A DNA stretch of 10,663 nt from Candidatus Sodaliphilus limicaballi (GCA_018065815.1 JAGHSP010000383.1:1-10663), one strand, 5' to 3'; shown: positions 1-6,986, counted from the stretch's first letter. Made by a program: numbers and translations. The notes: generated by a model from the letters alone, not told the origin.

Positions 1-87
1 GAAGAGAAGAAAGTCTCGGAGGGATTCCGCAAGATTTTCCCCGAGGGAGGCAACGGCAATCCTGTAAACAAAGTGATATACCTATGA
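1..87 (+). CDS. 3' end of an unidentified protein-coding gene (partial)
   Basis: Frame 1 is open from the window edge for 28 codons and ends at TGA 85-87, with C-terminal residues ending NPVNKVIYL. The stop codon overlaps the ATG of the next gene in an ATGA arrangement, the classic sign of translational coupling in one operon, and base composition matches that gene. Too little protein is present to name a family; the fragment is basic and hydrophilic with no visible motif. That it is coding rests on the open frame plus the four-base overlap. Confidence 0.6.
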   Translation, partial: EEKKVSEGFRKIFPEGGNGNPVNKVIYL

Positions 88-563
88 AACGTGTAGCAGC
101 AGCCATCGCAATTATTGTCGCACTCGCTGTGACGGTGCAGTCGCGCACTCGCACTACCCAGGCACGGCTTGTCACTGGTGACGTGCCGGTAGAGTGCATT
201 GCTAGCATCGCGGGCGATACCATTACCGATGCCGTCGATCAGAATGCTGTGACTCTGCGTGGCTTCAACAAGCGTGCCAGTGATGGTAAGGAAACATTTT
301 TTGTGACCAACAACCTCAATCATCGCATCTCGTCGGTGCGTCTGCTCATGCGTTACACCACCCTCGATGGTGGCATGTTGCACGAGCGCACAGTCACCGT
401 GCCTGTGACGCTTGCTCCCGGTGAGACACAACTGGTGTCAATCAAGTCATTCGACGTGCAACGTCTGTTCTACTACCACGGAGGCCCCAAACCCCGCAAA
501 AGCGCCACCCCCTTCAAAGTAGCAGTCCGTCTCCAAGGCTACGACATCCCCGTGGGATATTAA
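84..563 (+). CDS. Small exported or membrane-anchored hypothetical protein
   Basis: This is a 159-residue protein. Residues 1-20 have a positive start (MKR) followed by an uninterrupted hydrophobic run, so it is either a signal peptide or an N-terminal anchor; no lipobox cysteine is present. The rest alternates polar and hydrophobic residues as in a beta-sandwich: residues 70-76 (ETFFVTN), 83-92, 101-109 and a loop APGET at 111-115, then strands near the C-terminus. The pattern 'F.V.N....I....L...Y' followed by 'V.L.PGET' resembles small extracytoplasmic Ig-like or FxLYD-type domains, but that is a fold guess, not a family call. The start is fixed by the ATGA overlap with the preceding gene and there is no separate Shine-Dalgarno sequence, so translation is probably coupled. 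It is GC-rich compared with the following 4 kb and probably belongs to the host backbone. Confidence 0.8.
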   Translation: MKRVAAAIAIIVALAVTVQSRTRTTQARLVTGDVPVECIASIAGDTITDAVDQNAVTLRGFNKRASDGKETFFVTNNLNHRISSVRLLMRYTTLDGGMLHERTVTVPVTLAPGETQLVSIKSFDVQRLFYYHGGPKPRKSATPFKVAVRLQGYDIPVGY

Positions 564-655
564 CAGAAATATAGAGATTGTGAACACAAAAAGACATATA
601 TTGACTATCAATGCGTTAGCATTAGGTGATGCTCTCATGTCGCGAAACCCAAAAG

Positions 656-708
656 GAGTATCCAAAAGCAACATGTAGCAAAATCAATGTAAAGGTACTC
701 TTTTTTTT
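656..708 (+). terminator. Possible intrinsic terminator after the 84-563 gene
   Basis: GAGTA(T)CC at 656-663 can pair with GGTACTC at 694-700, leaving one bulged T, and the second arm runs straight into eight T residues (701-708). The loop is about 30 bases, longer than usual, so the hairpin is not strong; the U-tract is the main evidence. It lies about 140 bases beyond the stop codon in the gap between two convergent genes, where a terminator is expected. Confidence 0.35.
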
Positions 709-794
709 CCCATATACCCAAATCACATAGAAATTCACATACTTGCTATATTTTCATGTAATCTTGGTCTTCAAGTATAATTATTGGTTGTAAA

Positions 795-1352
795 TTATAG
801 TTTGTTATCAAGAATCTCCACTAATTTATAGATATTAGAAGACGGATTCTGGAATTCTTTAAGAGCTTTTGCTCTGTCAATGGCTACGCCTAAGTGTCCT
901 TTTAAAAATGCCTTTTGTGTATCAGTATAAGCCGACTTGTTATAGTTGTTCCATACAGCGGCACTCTTTTTCAATTCCTTTAATACCGCATCTGTGTTTA
1001 AGGAAGACTTCTGGTCTTTCGCGTGTAGGAGCAGCCATATTTCAAAACAAGGATTGCTCAATAGGAGTTCTGCTTTGCATGCCGTAACTTTCTCATTGAC
1101 GGCTGTAACATCCATATCATACATCAAAAATGTATCAACTATATCTAATGTAGAAATCTTAAGTTCCTTTGTGCGTTTATCTACAAGCGACTGATTAATC
1201 TTTGATCCTTCAACATGAGACACAATGCGTATAGGGGATTTATACCACCTCTTCAATAAGTTGATATAGTTTTCCTCGGTTTCACCTTCACAAATTACCA
1301 AGGCAATTTTTCGCATCCTTTTATAGGGTGCCTTTTCTCTTCGGCTTGCCAT
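795..1352 (-). CDS. rloB: RloB-like protein, probable TOPRIM-type nuclease of an ATPase-linked defence pair
   Basis: This is a 185-residue protein with the RloB family landmarks. CEGETEENY at 21-29 supplies the conserved EG.TE acidic motif. YDMDV at 78-82 supplies D79-x-D81. SNPCFEIWLLLH at 99-110 is the family's most recognisable block, and NPSSNIYKLVE at 169-179 is the C-terminal motif. A glutamate motif followed by D-x-D is the layout of TOPRIM metal sites in OLD-like nucleases; nuclease activity here is inferred from that. RloB proteins are known as restriction-linked genes (Rlo) and as the second component of AbiL-type abortive infection. It starts two bases after the stop of the upstream ATPase and has a good Shine-Dalgarno sequence (GGAGGG, about six bases before ATG), rare in this window, so the two are one operon. 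Length is close to the family norm and it appears intact. Confidence 0.9.
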   Translation of the reverse strand: MASRREKAPYKRMRKIALVICEGETEENYINLLKRWYKSPIRIVSHVEGSKINQSLVDKRTKELKISTLDIVDTFLMYDMDVTAVNEKVTACKAELLLSNPCFEIWLLLHAKDQKSSLNTDAVLKELKKSAAVWNNYNKSAYTDTQKAFLKGHLGVAIDRAKALKEFQNPSSNIYKLVEILDNKL

Positions 1353-1354
1353 GG

Positions 1355-2578
1355 TTATCCCTCCAATAATTGTTTTATGCAGTCAACAGAAGAATCAACG
1401 TAAGGAACAGCATCAAAACGTCCCTGAATATAGCCTTTCTCTGCATCCATATTCTCACGGAAATCCTTGAAGTCATATAATGAATAGACCTCAGTAGTAC
1501 CATCTTCCGTCTTGTTGACAAATACGATTTGATCTCTTCTCAATCTCTTTACGTCAATAAGATTTGTATTGTGAGAAGAGAATAGTAGCTGACTACCTTC
1601 TGATGCATGTATTAAATCTAATATAAAATCAGCTAAACGAGTGTGGAGTCCCATGTCAAACTCATCAAGCATTATGCCTTTTTTGTTCTTCACGACATCA
1701 AGAAGACGGAGAAGTATCTGAAAAAGTTTTCTTGTTCCATCAGACTCCTCCATATCCATATCAAACATTACATCTTCCTGATTGCGATGGAATGTTTTGA
1801 ACTTTAACACATCTACAAGTTTAACATCAATTTGTCCCAAAACAGCAGCTGGCGCAAATATCTGTTCTTTTCTGGCTTTAATGTCTGTTATATCAGTATC
1901 ACATATTTCTAGAGCTTTGAGGATGACCTTCTTGAAACTATTGAAACTTTCAAGAACCATCATCTCGTTTATATTAACTAGGCCTAATAGGAACTGATTC
2001 TGAAAATAACGATATAGCTTTTGTGCTAGTTCTCTATTCATAGAACTAGCTCTGCTAAGAAACAGATTCTTGTTGCTTGTATTTAATACAACATCAGTAG
2101 GCTTATTGAAAACACCAGAGCCAAAGCTATACTTACCATCAATATCGCGAACAAAAATCTTTGCACGCCTTCCAACAGGATAATGATATAAACTTTCAGA
2201 CAATATTCGGTTCTTAGTTACTTCATAGGAGTATTCGTACTCTACATTATCGCATACAAAATCGATCAAGAATTTACTAGGCTTGTCCTGATATCCATTG
2301 AACTTAAATGGTTCGAAATTGAATACTACGCCTTCGTTGTTAAGATGTGAATCCAAAATCATTCGACAACAGAAATTGACAGCCTTTAGTATGTTTGACT
2401 TACCAGATGCGTTGGGACCGAACAATCCAACAGACTTAAGAACAGGAACCCCATTCCAATTCAGAACATTGTGCCCCAATTCACGAGCCAATGCAGTATT
2501 TATATTTGCAGCTCGAAAATCAATCCTTATTCTGTCTCTGATAGAGAAGAAGTTTTCAAATTCGATTTTGAGTATCAT
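1355..2578 (-). CDS. AAA15-family (RloA/AbiLi-like) ABC/SMC-type ATPase
   Basis: This is a 407-residue SMC/ABC-like ATPase of the COG1106 (AAA15) type. It opens with the typical MILKIEFENFFSIRD strand and continues with Walker A GPNASGKS at about 54-61, a signature-like SDGT at 279-282, Walker B MLDEFD at about 303-308, and an H-loop SSHNTNLID from about 334. All the ATPase motifs appear intact. In RloAB, AbiL and PARIS-like pairs, the ATPase is thought to sense phage infection and control the nuclease partner; that role is inferred here from the adjacent RloB. The frame is open 10 codons further upstream to a TTG at 2608, but that TTG lies inside the -7 promoter element and the ATG at 2578 begins exactly at the family's conserved N-terminus, so the ATG is chosen. 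The gene is AT-rich, consistent with recent acquisition. C-terminal residues beyond the H-loop are less conserved. Confidence 0.9.
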   Translation of the reverse strand: MILKIEFENFFSIRDRIRIDFRAANINTALARELGHNVLNWNGVPVLKSVGLFGPNASGKSNILKAVNFCCRMILDSHLNNEGVVFNFEPFKFNGYQDKPSKFLIDFVCDNVEYEYSYEVTKNRILSESLYHYPVGRRAKIFVRDIDGKYSFGSGVFNKPTDVVLNTSNKNLFLSRASSMNRELAQKLYRYFQNQFLLGLVNINEMMVLESFNSFKKVILKALEICDTDITDIKARKEQIFAPAAVLGQIDVKLVDVLKFKTFHRNQEDVMFDMDMEESDGTRKLFQILLRLLDVVKNKKGIMLDEFDMGLHTRLADFILDLIHASEGSQLLFSSHNTNLIDVKRLRRDQIVFVNKTEDGTTEVYSLYDFKDFRENMDAEKGYIQGRFDAVPYVDSSVDCIKQLLEG

Positions 2579-2605
2579 TTTGATAGTGATTTTGTAGGTT
2601 TTCTG

Positions 2606-2613
2606 CAAAATTA
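2606..2613 (-). promoter_or_regulatory. -7 element (TAATTTTG) of the ATPase-RloB operon
   Basis: The minus strand reads TAATTTTG, an exact match to the Bacteroidetes -7 consensus TAnnTTTG. It would start transcription near 2600, giving a leader of about 20 bases before the ATG at 2578. No good -33 TTG was found at the usual distance. An AT-rich inverted repeat (2608-2625) overlaps the element and could be an operator. Confidence 0.55.
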
Positions 2614-2625
2614 AGCATTTAATTT
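2608..2625. promoter_or_regulatory. Operator-like inverted repeat over the ATPase-RloB promoter
   Basis: AAATTAA at 2608-2614 and TTAATTT at 2619-2625 are perfect inverted copies separated by GCAT. The left half overlaps the -7 box. A dimeric repressor or the operon's own product could bind here, but the low complexity of the arms means chance is possible. Confidence 0.3.
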
Positions 2626-2688
2626 GGTTTTACGTCCATTTTAGCAAGAAAAATGAACCTTCATCCCCAATATTTAACAATTTTATAG

Positions 2689-2778
2689 ATGAATTTAAAA
2701 TTCGCAATAAGAGTTGTGGTCGCTTTAGAGTTGATTTCTATCGGAACAGTGGGTGTTTTTGCGAGTACATTATCTTAA
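2689..2778 (+). CDS. Possible 29-residue hydrophobic small protein
   Basis: An ATG at 2689 opens a 29-codon frame ending at TAA 2776-2778. The product begins MNLKFAIRVVV and is almost wholly hydrophobic after two early basic residues (K4, R8), so it would form one membrane-spanning helix, like type I toxin peptides and other small membrane proteins. The leader is A/T-rich with no Shine-Dalgarno sequence, which is normal in this phylum, but no clean TAnnTTTG promoter precedes it. It sits alone in the otherwise empty spacer between two divergent genes. Support is limited to its composition and position; a chance open frame is quite possible. Confidence 0.22.
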   Translation: MNLKFAIRVVVALELISIGTVGVFASTLS

Positions 2779-2907
2779 CTGGGATGGTTGGCGCATAAAT
2801 CCCCTTAACCCCACGATGTGACTTGTTCTATTACTGGCGAGTGTATAGAGTCAAAATGCTCCATATTTGAAAAAATACCGCTCAAATAGGTGATTTGTCA
2901 GATTTTA

Positions 2908-2940
2908 TTTGTATTTTTGCCTTGCCTAGTTGTGTTTTTG
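2908..2940 (+). promoter_or_regulatory. Candidate promoter of the transglutaminase gene
   Basis: TATTTTTG at 2912-2919 matches TAnnTTTG exactly but lacks a properly spaced -33. An alternative is TTTG at 2908-2911, a 21-base spacer and TGTTTTTG at 2933-2940, a near match with good spacing. Either gives a leader of about 135-155 bases that includes the hairpin at 2987-3021. Confidence 0.35.
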
Positions 2941-2986
2941 CTTGTTTGTATTGCAATACTAAATTGGGTAAAAAGTTTGACAAGAC

Positions 2987-3021
2987 AATATCCTGAGCAA
3001 CATTTTATTGCTCAGGATGTT
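2987..3021 (+). promoter_or_regulatory. Stable hairpin in the leader of the transglutaminase gene
   Basis: ATCCTGAGCAA (2990-3000) and TTGCTCAGGAT (3008-3018) are perfect inverted copies around a 7-base loop. One G-U pair and two A-T pairs extend the stem to about 14 pairs (2987-3021). It is about 60 bases before the ATG at 3080. No T-run follows and no rightward gene precedes it, so it is unlikely to be a simple terminator. A leader element affecting RNA stability or translation, or a protein-binding palindrome, fits better. Confidence 0.5.
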
Positions 3022-3079
3022 ATAAATTATTCTTAACAAAAGTATTGCGTAAATAAGATTTACAGCATCCAAGAAAAAA

Positions 3080-4324
3080 ATGAAAAAACTGATTTTATTG
3101 GTTATTCTTTTTTTGATTCCATTATATTCATTAGCAAGTGATAGGTTGGAATCGAGAAATCGTTTGAATGTTTTTTTTGCTACCATGCAAGGCATTGGTG
3201 AGCAAATTAATAAAGCGTGGTCAGAAAAGAATCTTGAATCTGTATTAGAATTGAATTATAAGGCGATTTCTACCCTTGACAATAACACTAATTGGTTGGA
3301 TTCTGTATGGGGATATGAAAGTGTAATAACTGCAAAGGGTATGTATCACTATGATTTGGCCTGTGTTTATTCAAGACAGAATAAAAAAGAAGCAGCATTA
3401 TACCATTTGTCAAAAGCGGTTAACTACAATTATAATGATTGGAAACATATTATTGCTGATAAAGATATTGACAACATTCGTTCTGATGTGAGGACAGATT
3501 CGTTGATTAAAGTAATAAGAGAACGAGCTGACTACGTGTATATATTGCAAAATTCGCCACGATATTCTAAAAATGAACGGCCTGACACATTACCATCGTT
3601 TACTTATCAACCAAGTGAGAGCTTTGATTTAAAACGAGTTAGAGAGTATTTTAAATTAGACAGCGTAGCGGGATCAGGGGACGAAATCTCAAAAATCAAG
3701 AATGTGCTAACTTATATTCACAATCTTATCAAGCATGATGGACTTCACAACAATCCCGAACATCTTAATGCAATTGGCTTGGCACAAGCATGTGAAGATG
3801 GTAATAGAGGATTGAATTGCCGAGGGTTAGCCATTGTTTTAAATGAGTGCTACTTGTCTATGGGAATTCCGTCAAGGTATGTTACCTGTATGCCTAAAAA
3901 GTATATAAATGATTGCCATGTGATTAATTCTGTATGGTCAAGCCAACTGAAAAAATGGATTTGGATAGACCCGACAAATAATGCATGGGTAACTGATGAG
4001 AAAGGCAACTTGCTTGGTATTGGAGAAGTGCGAGAGAGGCTTCGCCAGGAATTGCCTGTAGTGCTTAATGAAAGTGCAAACTGGAATAATCAAGAAAAGC
4101 AAATAACTGAGGAGTATCTATATAATTACATGGCAAAAAATCTGTATTATTTTTATACTCCTGCTAATCAGGAATTTGGCTTGGAGGATGTTGCAAACAC
4201 TCACGATAAGAAATTCATCTATTTATTACCCTCTGGATTTGTTCCACAAGACATGGACGGAACCGTTGTAAACGATGACCTCTGGTTTTGGCAAGGGGAT
4301 ATTGAACAAACGATAGTGAGATGA
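3080..4324 (+). CDS. Secreted TPR plus transglutaminase-like domain protein
   Basis: This is a 414-residue protein. Residues 1-20 are a clear signal peptide (MKK, then a hydrophobic stretch ending near SLAS). Residues about 85-140 hold a TPR-type helical pair (YDLACVYSRQNKKEAALYHL), followed by the 'D.D...IR.D' ending often seen after the last TPR. Residues about 200-300 are a transglutaminase-like (papain-fold) domain with an intact predicted triad: Cys247 in LNCRG, His280 in DCHVIN and Asp297 in WIWIDPTN. Such bacterial domains usually act as thiol proteases or acyl-transfer enzymes; the substrate is unknown. The last 110 residues are aromatic-rich with no motif I recognise. The ATG follows an A-rich leader, normal for the phylum, and agrees with the signal peptide. 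It is a single-gene unit, AT-rich like the neighbouring RloAB operon, so it may have been acquired with it. No obvious terminator follows. Confidence 0.85.
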   Translation: MKKLILLVILFLIPLYSLASDRLESRNRLNVFFATMQGIGEQINKAWSEKNLESVLELNYKAISTLDNNTNWLDSVWGYESVITAKGMYHYDLACVYSRQNKKEAALYHLSKAVNYNYNDWKHIIADKDIDNIRSDVRTDSLIKVIRERADYVYILQNSPRYSKNERPDTLPSFTYQPSESFDLKRVREYFKLDSVAGSGDEISKIKNVLTYIHNLIKHDGLHNNPEHLNAIGLAQACEDGNRGLNCRGLAIVLNECYLSMGIPSRYVTCMPKKYINDCHVINSVWSSQLKKWIWIDPTNNAWVTDEKGNLLGIGEVRERLRQELPVVLNESANWNNQEKQITEEYLYNYMAKNLYYFYTPANQEFGLEDVANTHDKKFIYLLPSGFVPQDMDGTVVNDDLWFWQGDIEQTIVR

Positions 4325-4438
4325 ATTGCTATCCGCCTATCAACAGAAGTAAAACATAACTCAAAATCTCCTCAACATAGTTAATAGAACCCACCTTTAG
4401 TAAAATACATAGATACACGCAAAAATGTCAGTTAGGTA

Positions 4439-4450
4439 TAACATGTGTTA
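4439..4450. promoter_or_regulatory. Short inverted repeat upstream of the 4556 gene
   Basis: TAACA-TG-TGTTA is a 5+5 inverted repeat about 37 bases upstream of the -33 TTTG of the 4556 gene. It has the size of a repressor half-site pair, but a match this short is expected by chance in AT-rich DNA. The rest of the 4325-4555 gap shows only the promoter. Confidence 0.15.
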
Positions 4451-4486
4451 CAAAGTTTTATAAAAAATACCAATCACATGGGTGCT

Positions 4487-4520
4487 TTTGCTCGTTTTTG
4501 AGAAATTTTTCATAAATTTG
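4487..4520 (+). promoter_or_regulatory. Bacteroidetes-type promoter of the 4556 ATPase gene
   Basis: TTTG (4487-4490), a 22-base spacer and TAAATTTG (4513-4520) match the -33/-7 consensus of the Bacteroidetes primary sigma factor. Transcription would start near 4527, leaving about 30 bases of leader before the ATG. The leader has no strong Shine-Dalgarno sequence. Confidence 0.6.
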
Positions 4521-4555
4521 CAAAGCAAAGGTTTTACGCTTTAGTTACTGTAAGT

Positions 4556-6112
4556 ATGAAAACATTCAATACAACGGGTACTTGTCGCCCGAATGAACAC
4601 TATATGGTGGACATCACCGAACGCTTGGAAATCATCCGTGGGATGGTTGCCCAGGGTAACTATTTCTGTGTCAACCGTGGTAGGCAGTATGGCAAGACCA
4701 CCACTTTAGCGGCATTGGCTGATTTTCTAAAGAACGATTATTGTGTTTTCTGCATCAGTTTTGAAGGACTTGGTGACAGTTCATTTGCTGCTGTTGAGAA
4801 CGTTTGTGCCGAGTTTCTTAAAATCTTGAAAAGACACGCACGAGTCAATGGCTCGTCAGAAGCCATGCAGTCGCTTCTCAAAGAAGTCGTACCCTTGGGG
4901 TGTAAGGAAATCGCAAGCACAGACTTTACTGAAGTTATTGATGAATTATGCACCCTCTCGGATAAGCCAGTGGTAGTTATGATTGACGAGGTTGATCAAG
5001 CTAGCAACAATGATGGGTTCATCACGTTTTTGGGTGTGCTTCGCAATATGTTTCTGTCACGCGAAATGTTCAGAACTTTCCAGAGTGTCATCCTCGCGGG
5101 TGTCTATGACATCAAGAACTTAAAACTGAAGATTCGCACGGAAGACGAGCATCAGTATAACTCGCCATGGAATATCGCGGTTCCTTTCGATGTGGACATG
5201 AGTCTTTCGGCAAATGGCATTTCTGGTATGCTTGCTGAATACAAGGCAGATCACAACCTGACGTTTGACGAAGTATTCGTGGGGCAGATGATACGTGACT
5301 ATACTGCTGGATATCCATTCCTTGTGAGTCGTATATGCCAGATTATAGATGGTGAACAGTACACATGGGACAAAGAAGGTGTGCTGAAGGCTGTCAATTC
5401 TTTGCTCAAAGAGAGTAATACGCTCTTTGATGATATGCAGAAGAAACTTACCCAGTTTCCTGGTCTTTCCGACATGCTGAAATCCATAATATTTAGCGGC
5501 AAGCGTGTGCCTTTCAACTATTACAATCATGATATCAACATTGCCGTTATGTTCAACTTCGTGAAGGAGGAGGGCGGAGCGACAAATATAGCTTGTCGCA
5601 TCTTTGAGACATGGCTTTACAACTATTACATCTCTCTTGACAAGCCATCCCACATCTATCAGTTGGGCGAATACGAAAAGAATCAATTCGTCCATGATGG
5701 TTTTCTTGATGTGCGACTTCTCATTGAGCGTTTCTGTATTCATTTCAACGAAATCTATCGCCCTGGGCACGATGATCAGTTTATTGAGGACAATGGCCGA
5801 AAGATTTTCCTTACCTACCTGCGTCCTATTATCAACGGTATAGGCAATTACTACTGCGAAGCCCAGACACGTGACCTCACCCGCACAGACATCATCATAG
5901 ATTATCTAGGCCAACAGTACATAGTGGAGTTAAAAATTTGGCGAGGACAATCGTATAATGAGCGAGGCGAGAAACAACTTGCAGAATATCTTGAACGGTA
6001 TAACCTGCAAACTGGTTACATGGTAAGTTTCTGCTTCAATAAGACAAAGAAGTTAGGCTTGCTGCCACCAGTAGAATTGAATGGCCGCACGCTGATAGAG
6101 GCTATTGTATAA
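4556..6112 (+). CDS. AAA-like ATPase with C-terminal PD-(D/E)XK nuclease-fold domain
   Basis: This is a 518-residue two-part protein. The N-terminal ATPase has Walker A GRQYGKTT at 42-49 and Walker B VVVMIDEVDQ at 139-148, in the style of the AAA_35/AAA-like families widespread in Bacteroidales. The helical middle (about 215-310) resembles the winged-helix part of STAND-type ATPases. The C-terminal domain has the PD-(D/E)XK layout: E435, D445 in RTDIIID, then E458-L-K460 in IVELK, followed by a KQLAEYLERY helix at about 473-482 typical of DUF1703-like modules. ATPase motifs and predicted nuclease residues are intact. Family members are usually solitary, multicopy and of about this length; roles in defence or mobile-element conflict are proposed but unproven, so substrate and activity are inferences. 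It has its own promoter and converges on the DUF3108 gene with a 21-base gap. Composition is intermediate between the AT-rich island and the GC-rich genes. Confidence 0.88.
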   Translation: MKTFNTTGTCRPNEHYMVDITERLEIIRGMVAQGNYFCVNRGRQYGKTTTLAALADFLKNDYCVFCISFEGLGDSSFAAVENVCAEFLKILKRHARVNGSSEAMQSLLKEVVPLGCKEIASTDFTEVIDELCTLSDKPVVVMIDEVDQASNNDGFITFLGVLRNMFLSREMFRTFQSVILAGVYDIKNLKLKIRTEDEHQYNSPWNIAVPFDVDMSLSANGISGMLAEYKADHNLTFDEVFVGQMIRDYTAGYPFLVSRICQIIDGEQYTWDKEGVLKAVNSLLKESNTLFDDMQKKLTQFPGLSDMLKSIIFSGKRVPFNYYNHDINIAVMFNFVKEEGGATNIACRIFETWLYNYYISLDKPSHIYQLGEYEKNQFVHDGFLDVRLLIERFCIHFNEIYRPGHDDQFIEDNGRKIFLTYLRPIINGIGNYYCEAQTRDLTRTDIIIDYLGQQYIVELKIWRGQSYNERGEKQLAEYLERYNLQTGYMVSFCFNKTKKLGLLPPVELNGRTLIEAIV

Positions 6113-6124
6113 AGTCCTTCTAAC

Positions 6125-6134
6125 TAGCGTTCTT
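6125..6134. repeat. TAGCGTTCTT motif at the end of the DUF3108 gene
   Basis: TAGCGTTCTT at 6125-6134 recurs exactly at 8586-8595, just beyond the stop of the other GC-rich leftward gene (C69), where related GCGTTCTT copies cluster. At this site it touches the stop codon of the DUF3108 gene. No hairpin is evident here, so its role is unknown. Confidence 0.35.
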
Positions 6135-6883
6135 TAATTCTTATAGTAGCATTTCACTTCGCCCACGGGGAGTTTGCCCACGAGTAGGAGAGGGGTGCGA
6201 TGGGCGTCGGTCGAGATGTAGGCATCGATGTCGTCGCTGCTTTTCTTGCCGCCTTCTTGGGTGAACTTGAATGTGATGAGGTAAGACTCATGCTTGCTGC
6301 CGTCGCGCAGTTTCACGTTCTTCTTGCCCTTGAAGCGTATGGTGAGTTGCTCCTTCTCCTTGCCCGAGAAGATGATGGTGGTGATGGGCTTGCTGGTTGT
6401 CATCTGGGCGAAGTTGAGGTCGCGCAGCATGTAGAACACGCTCACCATGTCATAGGCCTGGCATTTAGCGCTCAATTGTATCGATGACGGTTGCCTGCCC
6501 TCGCGATAGCGGGTGCATGTTGCACTGGTGTGGCTGTAATTATAGGTGAAATTAATCACGTCGCGAGCGTGGTAGTTCTTCTCGTGGGTGAGCTTCTCAT
6601 ATTTGAGAGGAGCTTTGTTGTCCTTCATCGTGCACTTGATGGTGTCGCGCACGGTGTAGATCTTATCGGCCCACGAGCGGGTCTTGCCCACTAGTTGAGA
6701 GTAATATCCGTCGGGGGTCTTGCGTATCGACAGCGATGCGTCGGCTGCATGTTTCCATATCATGCCCCACTGATACACAATCTCATAGTTGAGTTTCTCG
6801 TAGTTATACTCCACAGCCCCGGCATTAAGCCAGCTGGCTGCCACACACAACGCTGCTATAATGTGTCTTGCAAATCTTTTCAT
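6134..6883 (-). CDS. Periplasmic DUF3108 domain protein
   Basis: This is a 249-residue protein with a signal peptide: MKRFARH, a hydrophobic core (about 8-20), and a probable signal peptidase I site AGA|V after residue 23. The mature part is a beta-rich DUF3108 domain (PF11306-like): YNYEKLNYEIVYQWGMIWKHAADASL at the N-terminus, broken here for length only, and a C-terminal block in which 'DAYISTDAHRTPL' is followed by 'GKLPVGEVKCYY', the signature end of this family. DUF3108 proteins are soluble periplasmic beta-barrel-like proteins of uncertain function, sometimes linked to envelope lipid or LPS handling. The open frame extends 31 codons upstream to a TTG (6976), but that stretch has no signal-like character, whereas ATG 6883 begins a standard signal peptide, so I use 6883. 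The gene is GC-rich like the C69 gene and probably belongs to the host backbone. Its stop lies 21 bases from that of the convergent ATPase gene. Confidence 0.85.
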   Translation of the reverse strand: MKRFARHIIAALCVAASWLNAGAVEYNYEKLNYEIVYQWGMIWKHAADASLSIRKTPDGYYSQLVGKTRSWADKIYTVRDTIKCTMKDNKAPLKYEKLTHEKNYHARDVINFTYNYSHTSATCTRYREGRQPSSIQLSAKCQAYDMVSVFYMLRDLNFAQMTTSKPITTIIFSGKEKEQLTIRFKGKKNVKLRDGSKHESYLITFKFTQEGGKKSSDDIDAYISTDAHRTPLLLVGKLPVGEVKCYYKN

Positions 6884-6986
6884 ATCAATGTATCTATTTA
6901 GTTCACATGTTAGACTCAATCGACCCGCCCAAGGTTTAAGGTGGGTTATGTAAATTCTGAGATAAATCAGGCGCAAAATATTCTGT

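Larger units (their letters stand above)
2579..3079. other. 500-base intergenic region between divergent transcription units
   Basis: This AT-rich spacer separates the leftward ATPase-RloB operon from the rightward transglutaminase gene. It contains the -7 element and palindrome at 2606-2625, a possible 29-codon peptide at 2689-2778, a candidate rightward promoter at 2912-2919 (or 2933-2940) and a strong hairpin at 2987-3021. The portion 2780-2900 shows nothing recognisable. Confidence 0.6.

Noticed and set aside
610..623. AATGC-GTTA-GCATT small hairpin in the 564-794 gap
   Set aside because: A 5-base stem without a following T-run is expected by chance and adds nothing to the nearby terminator candidate.
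447..674. 75-codon open frame on the - strand
   Set aside because: It overlaps the end of the 84-563 gene on the other strand and has no promoter of the expected type; the hydrophobic segment is likely chance.
2579..2608. Ten-codon N-terminal extension of the ATPase from a TTG at 2608
   Set aside because: The TTG forms part of the predicted -7 promoter element, and the family's conserved N-terminus begins at the ATG at 2578.
2959..3195. 78-codon open frame on the - strand
   Set aside because: It runs antisense across the signal-peptide region of the transglutaminase gene and the leader hairpin; its composition reflects AT-rich DNA.
5120..5770. 216-codon open frame on the - strand
   Set aside because: It overlaps the ATPase/PD-(D/E)XK gene, whose motifs are intact, and has no promoter or recognisable domain.
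6884..6976. 31-codon N-terminal extension of the DUF3108 protein from a TTG
   Set aside because: The extension would bury a normal signal peptide 31 residues inside the protein; the ATG at 6883 starts that signal peptide correctly.
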